Source of the DNA: Rhodovulum sulfidophilum
Lineage (GTDB): Bacteria > Pseudomonadota > Alphaproteobacteria > Rhodobacterales > Rhodobacteraceae
DNA: 64,000 nt
Assembly: GCA_003241785.1 (NCBI GenBank)
Contig: QFPW01000021.1
Span: 1-64,000 of the forward strand
Direction: 5' to 3'
Shown: positions 34,517-43,070 of the stretch, piece by piece
How positions within the stretch are numbered: position 1 is the first letter of the stretch
Layout of the letters: every line of letters begins with the position of its first letter
The notes under the pieces: generated by a model
What the model was told of the DNA's origin: nothing
Seen by the model: the letters and a program-made list of their open reading frames with translations, nothing else
Databases searched by the model: none
Position numbers and translations under genes: made by a program

Positions 34517-34856
34517 CGTCCTTATCTCCATTTTGAGAGGGGTCGTAATCCTTTGGGGGATAAGCGAACACAAGGTTCTTACTCTTCATAGGTGCCCACA
34601 ATGAAGGACGTTTCCCTCTATAGGTAGTAACCCCAGTTGCTTCAAACTTATTTTGATCGAATGTGTAGTTTACACCTCTTGCAATTGTGTGTCGATACAA
34701 ACGTGGATGATAGTACTTTTCATCAAGGGGTTCAATAAGTGCACTTAGATTATAGCTCCAAGTATCACGCATGATTGCAGTGATTTCACCAAATACATCG
34801 ATGTGATCATTCTTATTTGTGTATCGAACAATATCACCAATATTAAATTTTGCCAT
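34506..34856 (-). CDS. Tagged small protein 2 (most divergent tag)
   Basis: 116 residues. The N-terminus (KFNIGDIVRYTNKNDH, then VFGEITAIMRDTWSYNL) is SH3/KOW-like. The tag is a variant, KDYDPSQNGDKDDDI, with Q-N in place of Q-Q. The last codons GAT GAC ATT contain the start codon of tagged protein 1. A normal ATG start follows AAAGG. Confidence 0.75.
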   Translation of the reverse strand: MAKFNIGDIVRYTNKNDHIDVFGEITAIMRDTWSYNLSALIEPLDEKYYHPRLYRHTIARGVNYTFDQNKFEATGVTTYRGKRPSLWAPMKSKNLVFAYPPKDYDPSQNGDKDDDI

Positions 34857-34867
34857 TTTAAAAACCT

Positions 34868-35173
34868 TTAGATATCTTCGTCCTTATCGCCTTGCTGATT
34901 GGGATCATATTGAAGTTCATCAATCATTACACACCAACCCTCAGAAAAAGTGAGGTATGACCAGCTAAATATAAAACTGTCATTGATATGCCTTCCAACG
35001 ATAGTGTTTCCATCATTTGATAACACTAGATAGTAAAGTCCTTGGGATACTATGTTATTAATATGAGGAAACCATGTTTTGTGGAATACCTTATCACCAT
35101 TTCTTAAATCTTTAGTGGCTGTGTGCTTAAACAAAAACCCATCATCTTCAAATGTTATATCACTAGATGTCAT
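34868..35173 (-). CDS. Tagged small protein 3
   Basis: 101 residues from the ATG inside the upstream tag (35173). The body holds KDLRNGDKVFHKTWF and YYLVLSNDGNTIVG, again a possible small barrel. It ends ELQYDPNQQGDKDEDI, with the same nucleotide sequence over the tag as tagged protein 5, so these two copies may be a recent duplication or conversion. Confidence 0.75.
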   Translation of the reverse strand: MTSSDITFEDDGFLFKHTATKDLRNGDKVFHKTWFPHINNIVSQGLYYLVLSNDGNTIVGRHINDSFIFSWSYLTFSEGWCVMIDELQYDPNQQGDKDEDI

Positions 35174-35516
35174 CGTCCTTATCGCCTTGTTGCATAGGGT
35201 CATACTTAAGTTCAGCTAGAGTAAGACAGTTGGCAGGGAAATGGTACCCCTTCCTTTCAGGGAGTCTATACCAAGTATCCTCATTAATATAAAATTCACT
35301 TTTAAGAATGGGCCAATTATTTTGATCTACTTGATGTTTACTACAAAATAGATCGTGCCTAACACCTGATACCTTTTCGAACATAACACCGTATGGGTGA
35401 GCAGTATCAGCTTTTTGTCGAATAAGAACTATAGTCCCTATTTCATTACTAACACCCTCTCCCATATAGGTTTTTGTTACCCTAACTTTATCTCCAATCT
35501 TGAAATCATTATGCAC
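35163..35516 (-). CDS. Tagged small protein 4
   Basis: 117 residues from a GTG at 35516, preceded by GGAAGGG in the end of the cyclotransferase gene; a longer GTG start (35552) is less likely. The body HNDFKIGDKVRVTKTYMGEG and GTIVLIRQKA..YGVMF is KOW/SH3-like. It ends ELKYDPMQQGDKDDDI and the next start lies in the tag codons. Confidence 0.72.
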   Translation of the reverse strand: MHNDFKIGDKVRVTKTYMGEGVSNEIGTIVLIRQKADTAHPYGVMFEKVSGVRHDLFCSKHQVDQNNWPILKSEFYINEDTWYRLPERKGYHFPANCLTLAELKYDPMQQGDKDDDI

Positions 35517-36105
35517 GATACACTTCCCTTCCTTTTGTGGTAATAGTTCCACACAATTCTAGGTTATCAGACATAGGTGCAAATATCCTCATGTACTCAT
35601 CTACATCAACAAGATACATGAAAGCTTTGATGGTTGCTGAGTGCTGGATTGGATTAATCAACTCAACGTAGATTGACTTACGATTAACACCCTCACCATT
35701 CTGTTCGTGTATATCCAATTGGGCAAGCTTACGAAGGGGTACTCCATACACTTCCCCCTCAACAGCCAACAAACGGTCACGATCAAAGTAATGGCCAGCT
35801 TCTTCCCAATTAGTTTTATCACTATCTAACTGAAACACTAAGGGATCAGGGACAGTGTTCTGACCGGGACGAAGCTTAGGACGGTTCATAATGAAGTTTT
35901 GACTCCATGTAATAGCCATCCCATAGTAGTTACAACCTTGCAAGAACCTTGCGTTCTCTCTCCATCGCCTCATACTACCCGTGACAAACACAGGGAACTC
36001 ATCACGAGTATCCCTTTTGAGTGTCATCCAGTCTTTAGTGTGTCGAGTAGTTTCACTTAAAGACTTAAGCAGATTATCACAATCAGGCAGCAACGCTTTC
36101 GTCAT
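35509..36105 (-). CDS. Gamma-glutamylcyclotransferase-like protein A
   Basis: 198 residues from the ATG at 36105. EFPVFVTGSMRRWRENARF (about 36-54) resembles the substrate loop (V-F-V-Y-G-T-L-R-R-G) of the GGCT/AIG2 fold; EGEVYGVPLRKLAQLDIHEQ (about 116-135) supplies the strand and the conserved acidic L-D-x-x-E; GVNRKSIYVEL follows. The family opens gamma-glutamyl amides to 5-oxoproline. Next to glutamine amidotransferases and amidoligases it may remove or trim gamma-glutamyl modifications. The first loop is atypical (T-G-S-M for Y-G-T-L), so activity is uncertain. Confidence 0.7.
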   Translation of the reverse strand: MTKALLPDCDNLLKSLSETTRHTKDWMTLKRDTRDEFPVFVTGSMRRWRENARFLQGCNYYGMAITWSQNFIMNRPKLRPGQNTVPDPLVFQLDSDKTNWEEAGHYFDRDRLLAVEGEVYGVPLRKLAQLDIHEQNGEGVNRKSIYVELINPIQHSATIKAFMYLVDVDEYMRIFAPMSDNLELCGTITTKGREVYRA

Positions 36106-37240
36106 TATTAGACTTTCCAGTTCTGAACTCTTTAATACGATTTTCAGCTTTTTTGTTTTTGTGTACCAAGACACGATGTGTCAGATGAAGCTTATAGAAC
36201 TCATCCGAAAGATGCTCAAGAAGGGCAGCAATGGTGAACTCATTTTCATCATCAACAATAGCTAACCACTCATCATACGTAACATTCCGAAGATTAGCAA
36301 GGTTATCGGGATCATCCAAATCCCAACGGTTAATGACGTCTCGGACTGCATTAAGTACCTTAGCACTTTTGTTACAGTTGCTTTGGGACCACTCCTTAAC
36401 ACCACCAGCACCCATCGTAAAACCCATGGGATTATAGGAGGTCCCACCTGAAAAGGGGATTTCATCATTCAGATCGTCATAAAGTGCAGACGAACCACGA
36501 TTACTTACCTCCTTCTTGTCTTTCGCTGCTTCTTGTTGTGCCGCCTCTTTTGCTGCTTGTTCTGCTGCACGTTTCGCTGCTTCGATTTTTTGAAACATGG
36601 GTCCACGCTGAACCCTGTCATAGTAGGATGTATTGGAAGTCCAAACTTCACCCTCAGAAGATTCATCAGGATGTTTGTACTGAGACCAACCATTACCGAT
36701 CCGTCTCATTTCCATATCATTAGAAACAAACAGACCAGTTGATGAATAAGTCCACTGCTTTTCAACAACTAACTTAACAAACAACTCGTCATTGTAGTCA
36801 GCTTTGCCATTCTCACCAGACCAACGAAGGAGTGCAGGGGCAAGAATCTTTTCACAGAACTCAGCAGTATCAGACTTACCGGATGGTGTCTGACCATAAC
36901 TAGTAGTTCCACCAAAACCAGTCAGAGTACCATTGTGCATGAAGTACACCTGACGACTGCTAGAGTTATAAATTTCAAAAGGCTGAACGTTTGTTTCGTC
37001 CGTTGCACCCTTGGTAGAATGACGAACATGAAGATAACGATAGCAATCCTTATTATCTTCCAGTAGTTTCCACACCCGCTCGGGGTTAGTCCCATCCGGG
37101 TCGAACTCCTTGATGAGTTCCAAACGATTATTACCGTCCTTCAACAACAGACCAAACCCATGCCAGTTGTTATAGACTGCATTAAACAGTTGATCTTTGT
37201 TGATAGATGCACCGGGTGCAAGTGTAATGATAACACACAT
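36083..37240 (-). CDS. Class II glutamine amidotransferase (Ntn hydrolase) A
   Basis: 385 residues. Cys2 after the initiator Met (MCVIITLAPG) is the expected Ntn nucleophile. Family patterns follow: NNWHGFGLLLKDG (about 29-41), LHVRHSTKGATD (about 73-84, the R-x-S/T-x-G loop), YFMHNGTLTGFG (about 102-113, H-N-G) and GKSDTAEFCEK (about 121-131, the S-D-T/E motif). The enzyme releases ammonia from glutamine or deamidates a side chain. The second half is a different, partly acidic region (about 240-385) including a helical segment rich in Ala/Lys; the last 22 bases overlap the cyclotransferase gene. Confidence 0.85.
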   Translation of the reverse strand: MCVIITLAPGASINKDQLFNAVYNNWHGFGLLLKDGNNRLELIKEFDPDGTNPERVWKLLEDNKDCYRYLHVRHSTKGATDETNVQPFEIYNSSSRQVYFMHNGTLTGFGGTTSYGQTPSGKSDTAEFCEKILAPALLRWSGENGKADYNDELFVKLVVEKQWTYSSTGLFVSNDMEMRRIGNGWSQYKHPDESSEGEVWTSNTSYYDRVQRGPMFQKIEAAKRAAEQAAKEAAQQEAAKDKKEVSNRGSSALYDDLNDEIPFSGGTSYNPMGFTMGAGGVKEWSQSNCNKSAKVLNAVRDVINRWDLDDPDNLANLRNVTYDEWLAIVDDENEFTIAALLEHLSDEFYKLHLTHRVLVHKNKKAENRIKEFRTGKSNNDESVAA

Positions 37241-37515
37241 TAGATATCTTCGTCCTTATCGCCTTGCTGATTGGGATCATATTGAAGTTCAGTAATAACT
37301 TTCTTCCAGCCTGCCGGGCTATCAAGAGTTTTAGCTATTATAGTACTCCAACCGGGATTATTTCCGTACTTACGGGCATGGTGAAAACCTTGTAAACTCA
37401 TTCCACCCTTTCCCGGTACTTGAGTTACTGTAAGTCGGTGATGTCGTCCATCGCCATATATAATTTCATCACCAATACTGATTTCATCCCAACTTTTAAA
37501 GACCTGTAAGTTCAT
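37240..37515 (-). CDS. Tagged small protein 5
   Basis: 91 residues from the ATG at 37515 (AGGA upstream; another ATG at 37536 is possible). The body SWDEISIGDEIIYGDGRHH, then LTVTQVPGKGG, is barrel-like. It ends ELQYDPNQQGDKDEDI. Its stop and the amidotransferase start share TAATG, so the tagged protein and the enzyme are translated together. Confidence 0.75.
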   Translation of the reverse strand: MNLQVFKSWDEISIGDEIIYGDGRHHRLTVTQVPGKGGMSLQGFHHARKYGNNPGWSTIIAKTLDSPAGWKKVITELQYDPNQQGDKDEDI

Positions 37516-38212
37516 TGAAATGTTTCCTTGTCTCATTAAAGATCAGCTTACAAGAAGCCTCAGAACGGACCCACAGATTGGAAGGTGCACGAAGTTCTAC
37601 ACCATACTTCTTCGGACGCCATGCACCAGAGTGACCATAATAGGACAGGCGTTCGTTTTCTTCAGATGTGTGCGGGACATAAGTAGAAAGATTGCCGTTA
37701 TAGAAACCCTGAGCAATCTCAAGGCAGAACTGGAAGTGAGAGTGATCGTTCACATCTTCAATCAGATTGTCCAGCCAACCAATGTGAATATGACCAGCAG
37801 CAGTACGGAGGGGTTCATTCTCCAACTTTTCAGACGGATTGGGATTGACATCACCCTTGATGTTATAGTCAGGGTTACAACCGAGAATCTTCTGCTGTTC
37901 GGGAGACATATCCCACTGAGCCTTACGGAAGCGGGCTACAGGTGTCCAACGAAGGGAGAGGTCCTTATCTACACCCTTAACCATTTCATCAATCTGAGAC
38001 ACAACCTTGACAATGTTCTTGTTGAAGTCTTCTTCATTAGTGACCGGATCGATATTGAACTCAACTGCCAGACCATCTACCTGCACAGCACCACCATCCA
38101 ACTTGAAGGGGTTCTGCTTGTCACCCGGTACAAATCCAAAAGCCGGAATAAAATCACCAGCCGGATTTACAATAAAACCTTCGGGGTCTGCACCAATACG
38201 AATTGTAGCCAT
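37496..38212 (-). CDS. COOH-NH2 ligase type 2 (phage amidoligase)
   Basis: 238 residues matching the phiEco32-like carboxylate-amine ligase family of the glutamine-synthetase/GCS fold: IRIGADPEGFIVNPAGD (D-P-E, about 4-20), FKLDGGAVQVDGLAVEFNI (about 36-54, D-G-x-x-x-E), HIHIGWLD (H-x-H, about 139-146) and YGVELRAPSNLW near the end. These enzymes use ATP to join a carboxylate to an amine, as in gamma-glutamylcysteine formation. The substrate is unknown; a tagged gene follows directly. Confidence 0.85.
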   Translation of the reverse strand: MATIRIGADPEGFIVNPAGDFIPAFGFVPGDKQNPFKLDGGAVQVDGLAVEFNIDPVTNEEDFNKNIVKVVSQIDEMVKGVDKDLSLRWTPVARFRKAQWDMSPEQQKILGCNPDYNIKGDVNPNPSEKLENEPLRTAAGHIHIGWLDNLIEDVNDHSHFQFCLEIAQGFYNGNLSTYVPHTSEENERLSYYGHSGAWRPKKYGVELRAPSNLWVRSEASCKLIFNETRKHFNELTGL

Positions 38213-38247
38213 TTTAAATGTCTTCCTTTAAGACTGTATAATGTTTG

Positions 38248-39291
38248 TTAAATGTCGCCGTCAGCGTCAACTACACGGACGTTAGTGTTCATACGATGGT
38301 ATCTCTCAAGAACAACCAACCGTTCATGGTAGGGGAGGCTGTCGAAAGGTGCCCTCAGAAGTTGATTGGAGAGTTCATCAAGTTCTGCCTTAATCTTTTC
38401 CTTATAGACAGGTTTGATACGATACACACCAAACTTAGACCAATCCTTAGATACACAAGCCAAGTCAGCTGCATACTTAAGGTTCTGCCTAATTAATTCG
38501 TCAGTGATATCTTTCTTTGTGTTTGGATCACGATAACGAAGTTCATTCGCATATTCTTGGAACACAAGATCGACAAGAGTGGATCGATTGTCCTTCCACA
38601 TCTTAAGGATGTCAGGAGGGGTAAGCTTGGGTTGTTTCGAAAAGAGTTTAATCTTCTCAATAATCTCCAACCATTTTGTGATGATCTTTATGTCAGTTTC
38701 ACCACGGAACATACGAACTTCAATGGTACCAAGAGTGGTCAACGGTGCTGGGTTAAGTGCACCATACTTACAACGATCATTAGCAACACGAAGTTTAGTG
38801 TACTGGTTTTTGTTGATGTTGGCTAAGATGTTAACCAGATTGGAGTTAACCCCTTCTGCATCACAAATAGGAAGGCAGAACAGATTGGACAAACGATCAG
38901 GGCCACTGTATCTAATCAGGAGGTTTTCCATCAAAGCGTAAGTGGTAAGAAAGTTTGCCAATGTTAATGGGGTTTCATTAAGCATGTTGATGTGGACATG
39001 CACACTTGTAGAGATAGAACCCTTCTTGAACTTGTACTTCTTCTCACACAAGTCAAATTCTACAAGAGCTTTCTCCAATTCAGGGATTGACATAGGAGAT
39101 TTAAGGACATACTCGACACCCCAATCACGAAGGCTATTGTCCTTTGTAGCACTCCAATACTTAAGATTGGGGTACTCGTACTTCTTTTCTGTCTCAGTTT
39201 CAATCTCTACACCATAATCACCCCGAAGGCGATCACCACCATAGACTTTAACTTGACGGAAGATGTCATAAAACGTTGCCAACTGTGTCAT
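38248..39291 (-). CDS. Amidoligase enzyme (GCS-like, Amidoligase_2 type)
   Basis: 347 residues with the amidoligase pattern: GDYGVEIETETEKKY (E-x-E, about 24-38), KYWSATKDNSLRDWGVEYV (D-x-S-L...E, about 44-62), SVHVHINMLNETP (H-x-H, about 97-109) and GTIEVRMFRGETD (E-x-R, about 189-201). This family is known to lie near glutamine amidotransferase-like and AIG2-like genes, as here. It ends VVDADGDI, which recalls the acid-Ile end of the tag but lacks the YDP/QQG part. It may form isopeptide bonds; the target is unknown. Confidence 0.88.
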   Translation of the reverse strand: MTQLATFYDIFRQVKVYGGDRLRGDYGVEIETETEKKYEYPNLKYWSATKDNSLRDWGVEYVLKSPMSIPELEKALVEFDLCEKKYKFKKGSISTSVHVHINMLNETPLTLANFLTTYALMENLLIRYSGPDRLSNLFCLPICDAEGVNSNLVNILANINKNQYTKLRVANDRCKYGALNPAPLTTLGTIEVRMFRGETDIKIITKWLEIIEKIKLFSKQPKLTPPDILKMWKDNRSTLVDLVFQEYANELRYRDPNTKKDITDELIRQNLKYAADLACVSKDWSKFGVYRIKPVYKEKIKAELDELSNQLLRAPFDSLPYHERLVVLERYHRMNTNVRVVDADGDI

Positions 39292-39920
39292 TACTTAATG
39301 CCTTCGATTACTGTCCAACCCTTGATGTCGTTCAGATAGGTACAATGATAGTAACTAACATCTGATGTAGGCACCAGAAGTTTACAATCTTTGTCACCAA
39401 TCTTCATGAAGCCAACCTCAGTATCCTTAAGGTAAACCTTTAAGTTGTCAGCTTCCCGTTTGACTGCAATGTCACGAGACAGTCCAACAGAATGCCAACC
39501 CCTCTTGGTGATAAGGTTGATAGCTTCTTCAAGTGGAGGGAACTTACCCAATACTGCATCCACAAAACCAGCAGACATCAGTTTATTCTTGGGGATAGAA
39601 GTCATACCCTGACGAAGAACCTTTTGTGTCAAGAAGTCCAATTCAATCGGCTGTTTAAACCGACGGAGGGGTTCCCTCTTAAGGTATACGGCACACTTGT
39701 AATCAGGATCAATAATGTTTACAAATCCAATATTGATAGAACTGATATCGATGCCTTCATCATCACCATATACCCGAGTAATCAGGTTTCCAGTTGCGAC
39801 ATCAATCATTCCCACCATACCCGCAGCATCAACATCTGCAAGATAAGGTACACCCTTGTATCGAAGGATAGTACCATGAAGACGAGCACGAATGTCCTCG
39901 CCCTTATACTTCTGGCGCAT
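39291..39920 (-). CDS. Unknown protein of the amidoligase operon (209 aa)
   Basis: 209 residues from the ATG at 39920. Beta-rich first half (HGTILRYKGVPYLADVDAAG; VYGDDEGIDISSINIGFVN), then REPLRRFKQPIELDFL and a mixed second half. No family recognised. It stands between a tagged gene and the amidoligase and overlaps the amidoligase start by one base, so a structural or accessory role in that enzyme complex is possible. Confidence 0.65.
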   Translation of the reverse strand: MRQKYKGEDIRARLHGTILRYKGVPYLADVDAAGMVGMIDVATGNLITRVYGDDEGIDISSINIGFVNIIDPDYKCAVYLKREPLRRFKQPIELDFLTQKVLRQGMTSIPKNKLMSAGFVDAVLGKFPPLEEAINLITKRGWHSVGLSRDIAVKREADNLKVYLKDTEVGFMKIGDKDCKLLVPTSDVSYYHCTYLNDIKGWTVIEGIK

Positions 39921-39922
39921 TC

Positions 39923-40168
39923 TCAAATATCCTCATCTTTATCCCCTTGTTGTAAGGGGTTGTATTCATAAACCGGATTTAACAATCTCATTTCAGGACG
40001 ATTACCGTCAGCACTGCCACGATGATCTGGTCTTCCATCACTGTATTTCCAAACACCATAAACATAACCATATCCAGTTACACTAAGGATGGTGGCAGTA
40101 AGGGAGACAGAAGGATCACTTTTCATGGTGGTAATAACTTCATCACCAACCTTAAATCTAAATGTCAT
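39923..40168 (-). CDS. Tagged small protein 6
   Basis: 81 residues from the ATG inside the upstream tag. Body FRFKVGDEVITTMKSDP, LTATILSVTGYGYVYGVWKY is KOW/SH3-like. The tag is a variant: YEYNPLQQGDKDEDI (N for D and L for M). The start of the next gene follows within a few bases. Confidence 0.75.
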   Translation of the reverse strand: MTFRFKVGDEVITTMKSDPSVSLTATILSVTGYGYVYGVWKYSDGRPDHRGSADGNRPEMRLLNPVYEYNPLQQGDKDEDI

Positions 40169-40406
40169 CGTCCTTATCGCCTTGTTGCATTGGATCGTAC
40201 TTCAAGGTGAGGGGTTGAAGGTGTTCCCAATCAAAGTAAAGGAAGCAGTTTGAATAAAACGGACCCTGATTGTCATCCAATCGTACTCCACAATCAAATG
40301 CAGAATATTCCTTATTAAGTACCCTCTCAACCTTTCCGGTGAGGCCGGTCTGATCCTCACCGTACTTCTTTGTTATCACCCTAACGGGAGTACCGACAGC
40401 AAACAT
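40158..40406 (-). CDS. Tagged small protein 7
   Basis: 82 residues from the ATG at 40406, which directly follows the ATP-grasp stop (AGGTG upstream). Body FAVGTPVRVITKKYG, GLTGKVERVLNKEYS, VRLDDNQGPFYSN: a clear SH3/KOW-like pattern. It ends LKYDPMQQGDKDDDI. Its last codons hold the start of tagged protein 6. Confidence 0.78.
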   Translation of the reverse strand: MFAVGTPVRVITKKYGEDQTGLTGKVERVLNKEYSAFDCGVRLDDNQGPFYSNCFLYFDWEHLQPLTLKYDPMQQGDKDDDI

Positions 40407-40407
40407 A

Positions 40408-41184
40408 TTACACCTGTGAGAGTGCCTGTGCATAATTGTCAACTGTAGTACCGGACAGACCGGGTGCACAATTAACTTCAAGTGCAAAAGCTTGATTGTT
40501 ACGTTCGTTATAAATAACGTCAGCAGCACCAAAGTCCAACTGCAACGCCTGAACGGCGGAACGACCTACTTCAAGTACACGAGCCGGAGTCTGACGACCA
40601 TCATTACGAACGTACACAAAACCATTAGCAAGGTTACGTACCTTGAAGTTCACACCCTCAGTGCCCTGAAGTTCAGCACGAAGACCCTTACGTTGTACGT
40701 CAATCACCTGACCACGGAACACATGGATACGATACTCATCCTTCTTGGGGATATACTTGACATACAGAGGGGCAGTCACTTCCCAAGTATCAGGATGATG
40801 GGGGTCCATAATGTGAATACCACGACCACTGTGTGCCGTAAGCTGAGTACGTGCAAACACCATCGTACCTGCTTCAAGCCACTGTAAGGCTACAGCACGA
40901 TCTGTTGTGAACTCAGGAATGCTTACCCCTGCCGTCTGAAATGCATTAAACGAACGGGTCTTGTTGCAAGCAACATCAATACGTTCTGGAGGATTAATGA
41001 CATTACATACACGATATGCAGAAGGGAACCGTTCAGAAGAAGCACCCCAATTAAGAATGGTCTTAGAAGCGGAGGGTACAAACTTGGAGTTGCCGTGTTT
41101 GATACGACGGATACCAAGAGCATGAGCGAGGTTTTCGCCACCTTCAGAAGCCTGATTGTAGCAGAACATTGCAGTAATTGACAT
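40408..41184 (-). CDS. ATP-grasp carboxylate-amine ligase (RimK-like)
   Basis: 258 residues. Segments that fit the ATP-grasp fold: ACNKTRSFNAFQTAGVSIPE (K before the Rossmann-like subdomain, about 71-90), FARTQLTAHSGRGIHIM (phosphate-binding Gly-rich loop, about 108-124), YVKYIPKKDEYRIHVFRGQ (E-Y-R-x-H/V-F, about 138-156) and FALEVNCAPGLSGTTVD (metal-binding E-x-N and P-G-L, about 231-247). It should join a carboxylate to an amine through an acylphosphate. Relatives add glutamates to peptide ends or modify peptides in RiPP systems. Tagged genes lie on both sides. Confidence 0.85.
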   Translation of the reverse strand: MSITAMFCYNQASEGGENLAHALGIRRIKHGNSKFVPSASKTILNWGASSERFPSAYRVCNVINPPERIDVACNKTRSFNAFQTAGVSIPEFTTDRAVALQWLEAGTMVFARTQLTAHSGRGIHIMDPHHPDTWEVTAPLYVKYIPKKDEYRIHVFRGQVIDVQRKGLRAELQGTEGVNFKVRNLANGFVYVRNDGRQTPARVLEVGRSAVQALQLDFGAADVIYNERNNQAFALEVNCAPGLSGTTVDNYAQALSQV

Positions 41185-41194
41185 CTGTTATCTC

Positions 41195-41449
41195 CTAAAT
41201 GTCGTCATTTTTGTCACCCTGTTGCATAGGGTCGTATTGAAGTTCGAAATGGTTGCATCTATTCAGTGATATGTAATAGGGACCATTAACACAAGCTGGT
41301 TTACCTTTTGGTTGATCGTTATCCCAATAGGCCCACAGAAGCTTATGGTCCTCACTATTCAACCTATCACCAGTGATCTTATCAACAGTACCTTCAATAC
41401 GTTGGCCAGCAACCATGGCCCAAACACGATCACCCCGTTTGAACGTCAT
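41195..41449 (-). CDS. Tagged small protein 8
   Basis: 84 residues. The ATG lies in the last codons of the upstream amidotransferase. Body FKRGDRVWAMVAGQRIEG, VDKITGDR, LLWAYWDND, KOW/SH3-like. It ends FELQYDPMQQGDKNDDI (Asn for the second Lys-Asp acid). TAGGAG follows and starts the ATP-grasp gene. Confidence 0.78.
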   Translation of the reverse strand: MTFKRGDRVWAMVAGQRIEGTVDKITGDRLNSEDHKLLWAYWDNDQPKGKPACVNGPYYISLNRCNHFELQYDPMQQGDKNDDI

Positions 41450-42539
41450 CTTTCATACATCCTGCACATGAGAAGGTTTGTGTTGTGGGGTCGTACTTAA
41501 CGTTCACGTGTTTCCCCCTCTTCGCTAAGTTTTGGTCCAGCAAGTTTAGAGTTTTGGAACCGCAAGAACATTTCTGATACTGACTCGCCGTCGAGAATCG
41601 AGCCGCTGAACCAGCCCTTGGGACAAAAGGGACGACTTTACCCATCTGTTGAGTAGTAACCTTAGTCTCCGTTTGGGTAGTGACATTGGTAGGCTCTACA
41701 TCCTTCGGAGTCTCAGCTTCCTTGGCAGCCTTAGCAGCTTCCTTTGCTTCACGCTCAAGACGTGCATCTTCTTGCTTCTGTAAGATAGTCGGAAGTGGAC
41801 GATTAAGTTCAGCATCGCACTTCATAATCTTCAAGGGACCATCTTCAATATTCTTTTTGGTAAGCTGATTAGGATCGATGGACACAATCTTGTTGGGACG
41901 AAGGTTGAAGTAAGTAGCCTCTTCCCCTGCACGATGGAGAACGTACTTAAGCATATCCTTTTCGGATGTCCAATACATTACACCACGGTCAGCCAGAAAA
42001 GCAAAAGCAAGTGTACGCAACTCATTACGGGAAAACCGTAGAGTCTGAGTCCTACGATCAAACACAGAGACTGCAAATGCTGAATCCCTATCGAGACTTT
42101 CGAGAACATCTTCCATGTTACCCTTGTTGATATCACGGAACATAAGTTCGCTATCTGTTTTTGTGGGATGCTCATATCGCTTATCTTTCAGTGTCCCATT
42201 ATGGGCACCAACAATATGTTCGAACATGAATGGATGAGAGTTATCATCCCTAAGTGCACCACGAGTGGCAGCACGGACATGGCACATAACCACATCTACA
42301 CTAACTGATGAAAGAAGCTTACTACCTTTCTTCCGGTCAATGTCATCACACAGGTCAATCCAATTGCCCCAAGTCTTATAACCATCTTCCTGATTATAGA
42401 ACTTCTGACTACGAGTTTTGATCTGATAGACACCAGCACCATCAGTACCTCTAAGCATACTTACGATGCCAAGATTGTGAATAATCTTAAGGTCCGATCC
42501 TGAGATACCGGGACCAGCCATTCCAAAAAGGCCACACAC
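41430..42539 (-). CDS. Class II glutamine amidotransferase B with C-terminal zinc ribbon
   Basis: 369 residues from a GTG, giving Met-Cys-Gly-Leu-Phe-Gly, the classical class II start with Cys2 as nucleophile. MLRGTDGAGVYQI (about 28-40), CHVRAATRGALRDDNSHPF (about 87-105), VGAHNGTLKDKRYE (about 111-124) and TDSELMFRDI (about 128-137) match the family. A Lys/Glu/Ala-rich linker (about 265-300) leads to a C-terminal zinc ribbon with C-S-C and C-A-G-C pairs. It resembles the GlmS/PurF amidotransferase domain without a synthetase domain. A tagged gene lies on each side. Confidence 0.87.
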   Translation of the reverse strand: MCGLFGMAGPGISGSDLKIIHNLGIVSMLRGTDGAGVYQIKTRSQKFYNQEDGYKTWGNWIDLCDDIDRKKGSKLLSSVSVDVVMCHVRAATRGALRDDNSHPFMFEHIVGAHNGTLKDKRYEHPTKTDSELMFRDINKGNMEDVLESLDRDSAFAVSVFDRRTQTLRFSRNELRTLAFAFLADRGVMYWTSEKDMLKYVLHRAGEEATYFNLRPNKIVSIDPNQLTKKNIEDGPLKIMKCDAELNRPLPTILQKQEDARLEREAKEAAKAAKEAETPKDVEPTNVTTQTETKVTTQQMGKVVPFVPRAGSAARFSTASQYQKCSCGSKTLNLLDQNLAKRGKHVNVKYDPTTQTFSCAGCMKDDVQTG

Positions 42540-42541
42540 TA

Positions 42542-42814
42542 TTAAATATCCTCATCTTTGTCACCCTGTTGGGTGGGATCATACTTTAGTTCATCGTGAT
42601 GTATATTAAAGGCAAAATGAGAGTAGAATGGTTTACCTTGCCATGTTCCTACAGCTTGTGCATAGGGATCATTATAAACGGCACTACCTTCATCCCAAAG
42701 GACATGGACATGGAGGGGATGACCTAATACAGTACCAGTCATTCCATTCCATTCAAATTCAGGTGTATCTGTACGTTCGTAACGTACCCTATCCCCTGCC
42801 TTAAATGTCCTCAT
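42542..42814 (-). CDS. Tagged small protein 9
   Basis: 90 residues from the ATG in the upstream tag. Body FKAGDRVRYERTDTPEFEW, NGMTGTVLGHPLHVHVLWDE: a textbook KOW-like turn. Ends ELKYDPTQQGDKDEDI. The amidotransferase start follows within two bases. Confidence 0.78.
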   Translation of the reverse strand: MRTFKAGDRVRYERTDTPEFEWNGMTGTVLGHPLHVHVLWDEGSAVYNDPYAQAVGTWQGKPFYSHFAFNIHHDELKYDPTQQGDKDEDI

Positions 42815-43070
42815 CTCGATCCCCTTGTTGCATAGGGTCATAGACTAATTCTTTAGGGGAAACAAACTCAAAACGGCTTTCAAACATAGTTAAAGTTTCC
42901 CCATTATGAGTCAGTACATGAATACCACGACCTCTGCCCTCATAAGTATCTGAAAAATTAGCATACTTCTGAAAAGTAACTAAAGTTCCTATATACCTAC
43001 CCTTAGTCTCCGGTACATCAACATTAAGTACCCTGAGGATATCACCCTCAACCAGAAGCCTTCTTTTCAT
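42801..43070 (-). CDS. Tagged small protein 10
   Basis: 89 residues. Body RLLVEGDILRVLNVDVPETK, YIGTLVTFQKYANF: SH3-like. Ends ELVYDPMQQGDRDEDI (Arg for Lys). It starts inside the upstream gene of unknown function (23-base overlap), and its tag codons contain the next start (ATGAGGACA). Confidence 0.76.
   Translation of the reverse strand: MKRRLLVEGDILRVLNVDVPETKGRYIGTLVTFQKYANFSDTYEGRGRGIHVLTHNGETLTMFESRFEFVSPKELVYDPMQQGDRDEDI

Noticed and set aside
37520..38251. Long plus-strand frame opposite the COOH-NH2 ligase
   Set aside because: It is the antisense shadow of a clearly conserved enzyme gene, with no ribosome site or promoter.
38248..38275. Amidoligase ending VVDADGDI
   Set aside because: The D-x-D-I end is like the tag, but YDP and QQG are absent. 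Not counted as a tagged protein.
41430..41560. Internal KYDPTTQTF in the second class II amidotransferase
   Set aside because: It recalls the tag's KYDPTQQ, but it is inside a zinc ribbon between Cys pairs, is not at the C-terminus and is followed by F-S-C-A-G-C, so I treat it as chance.
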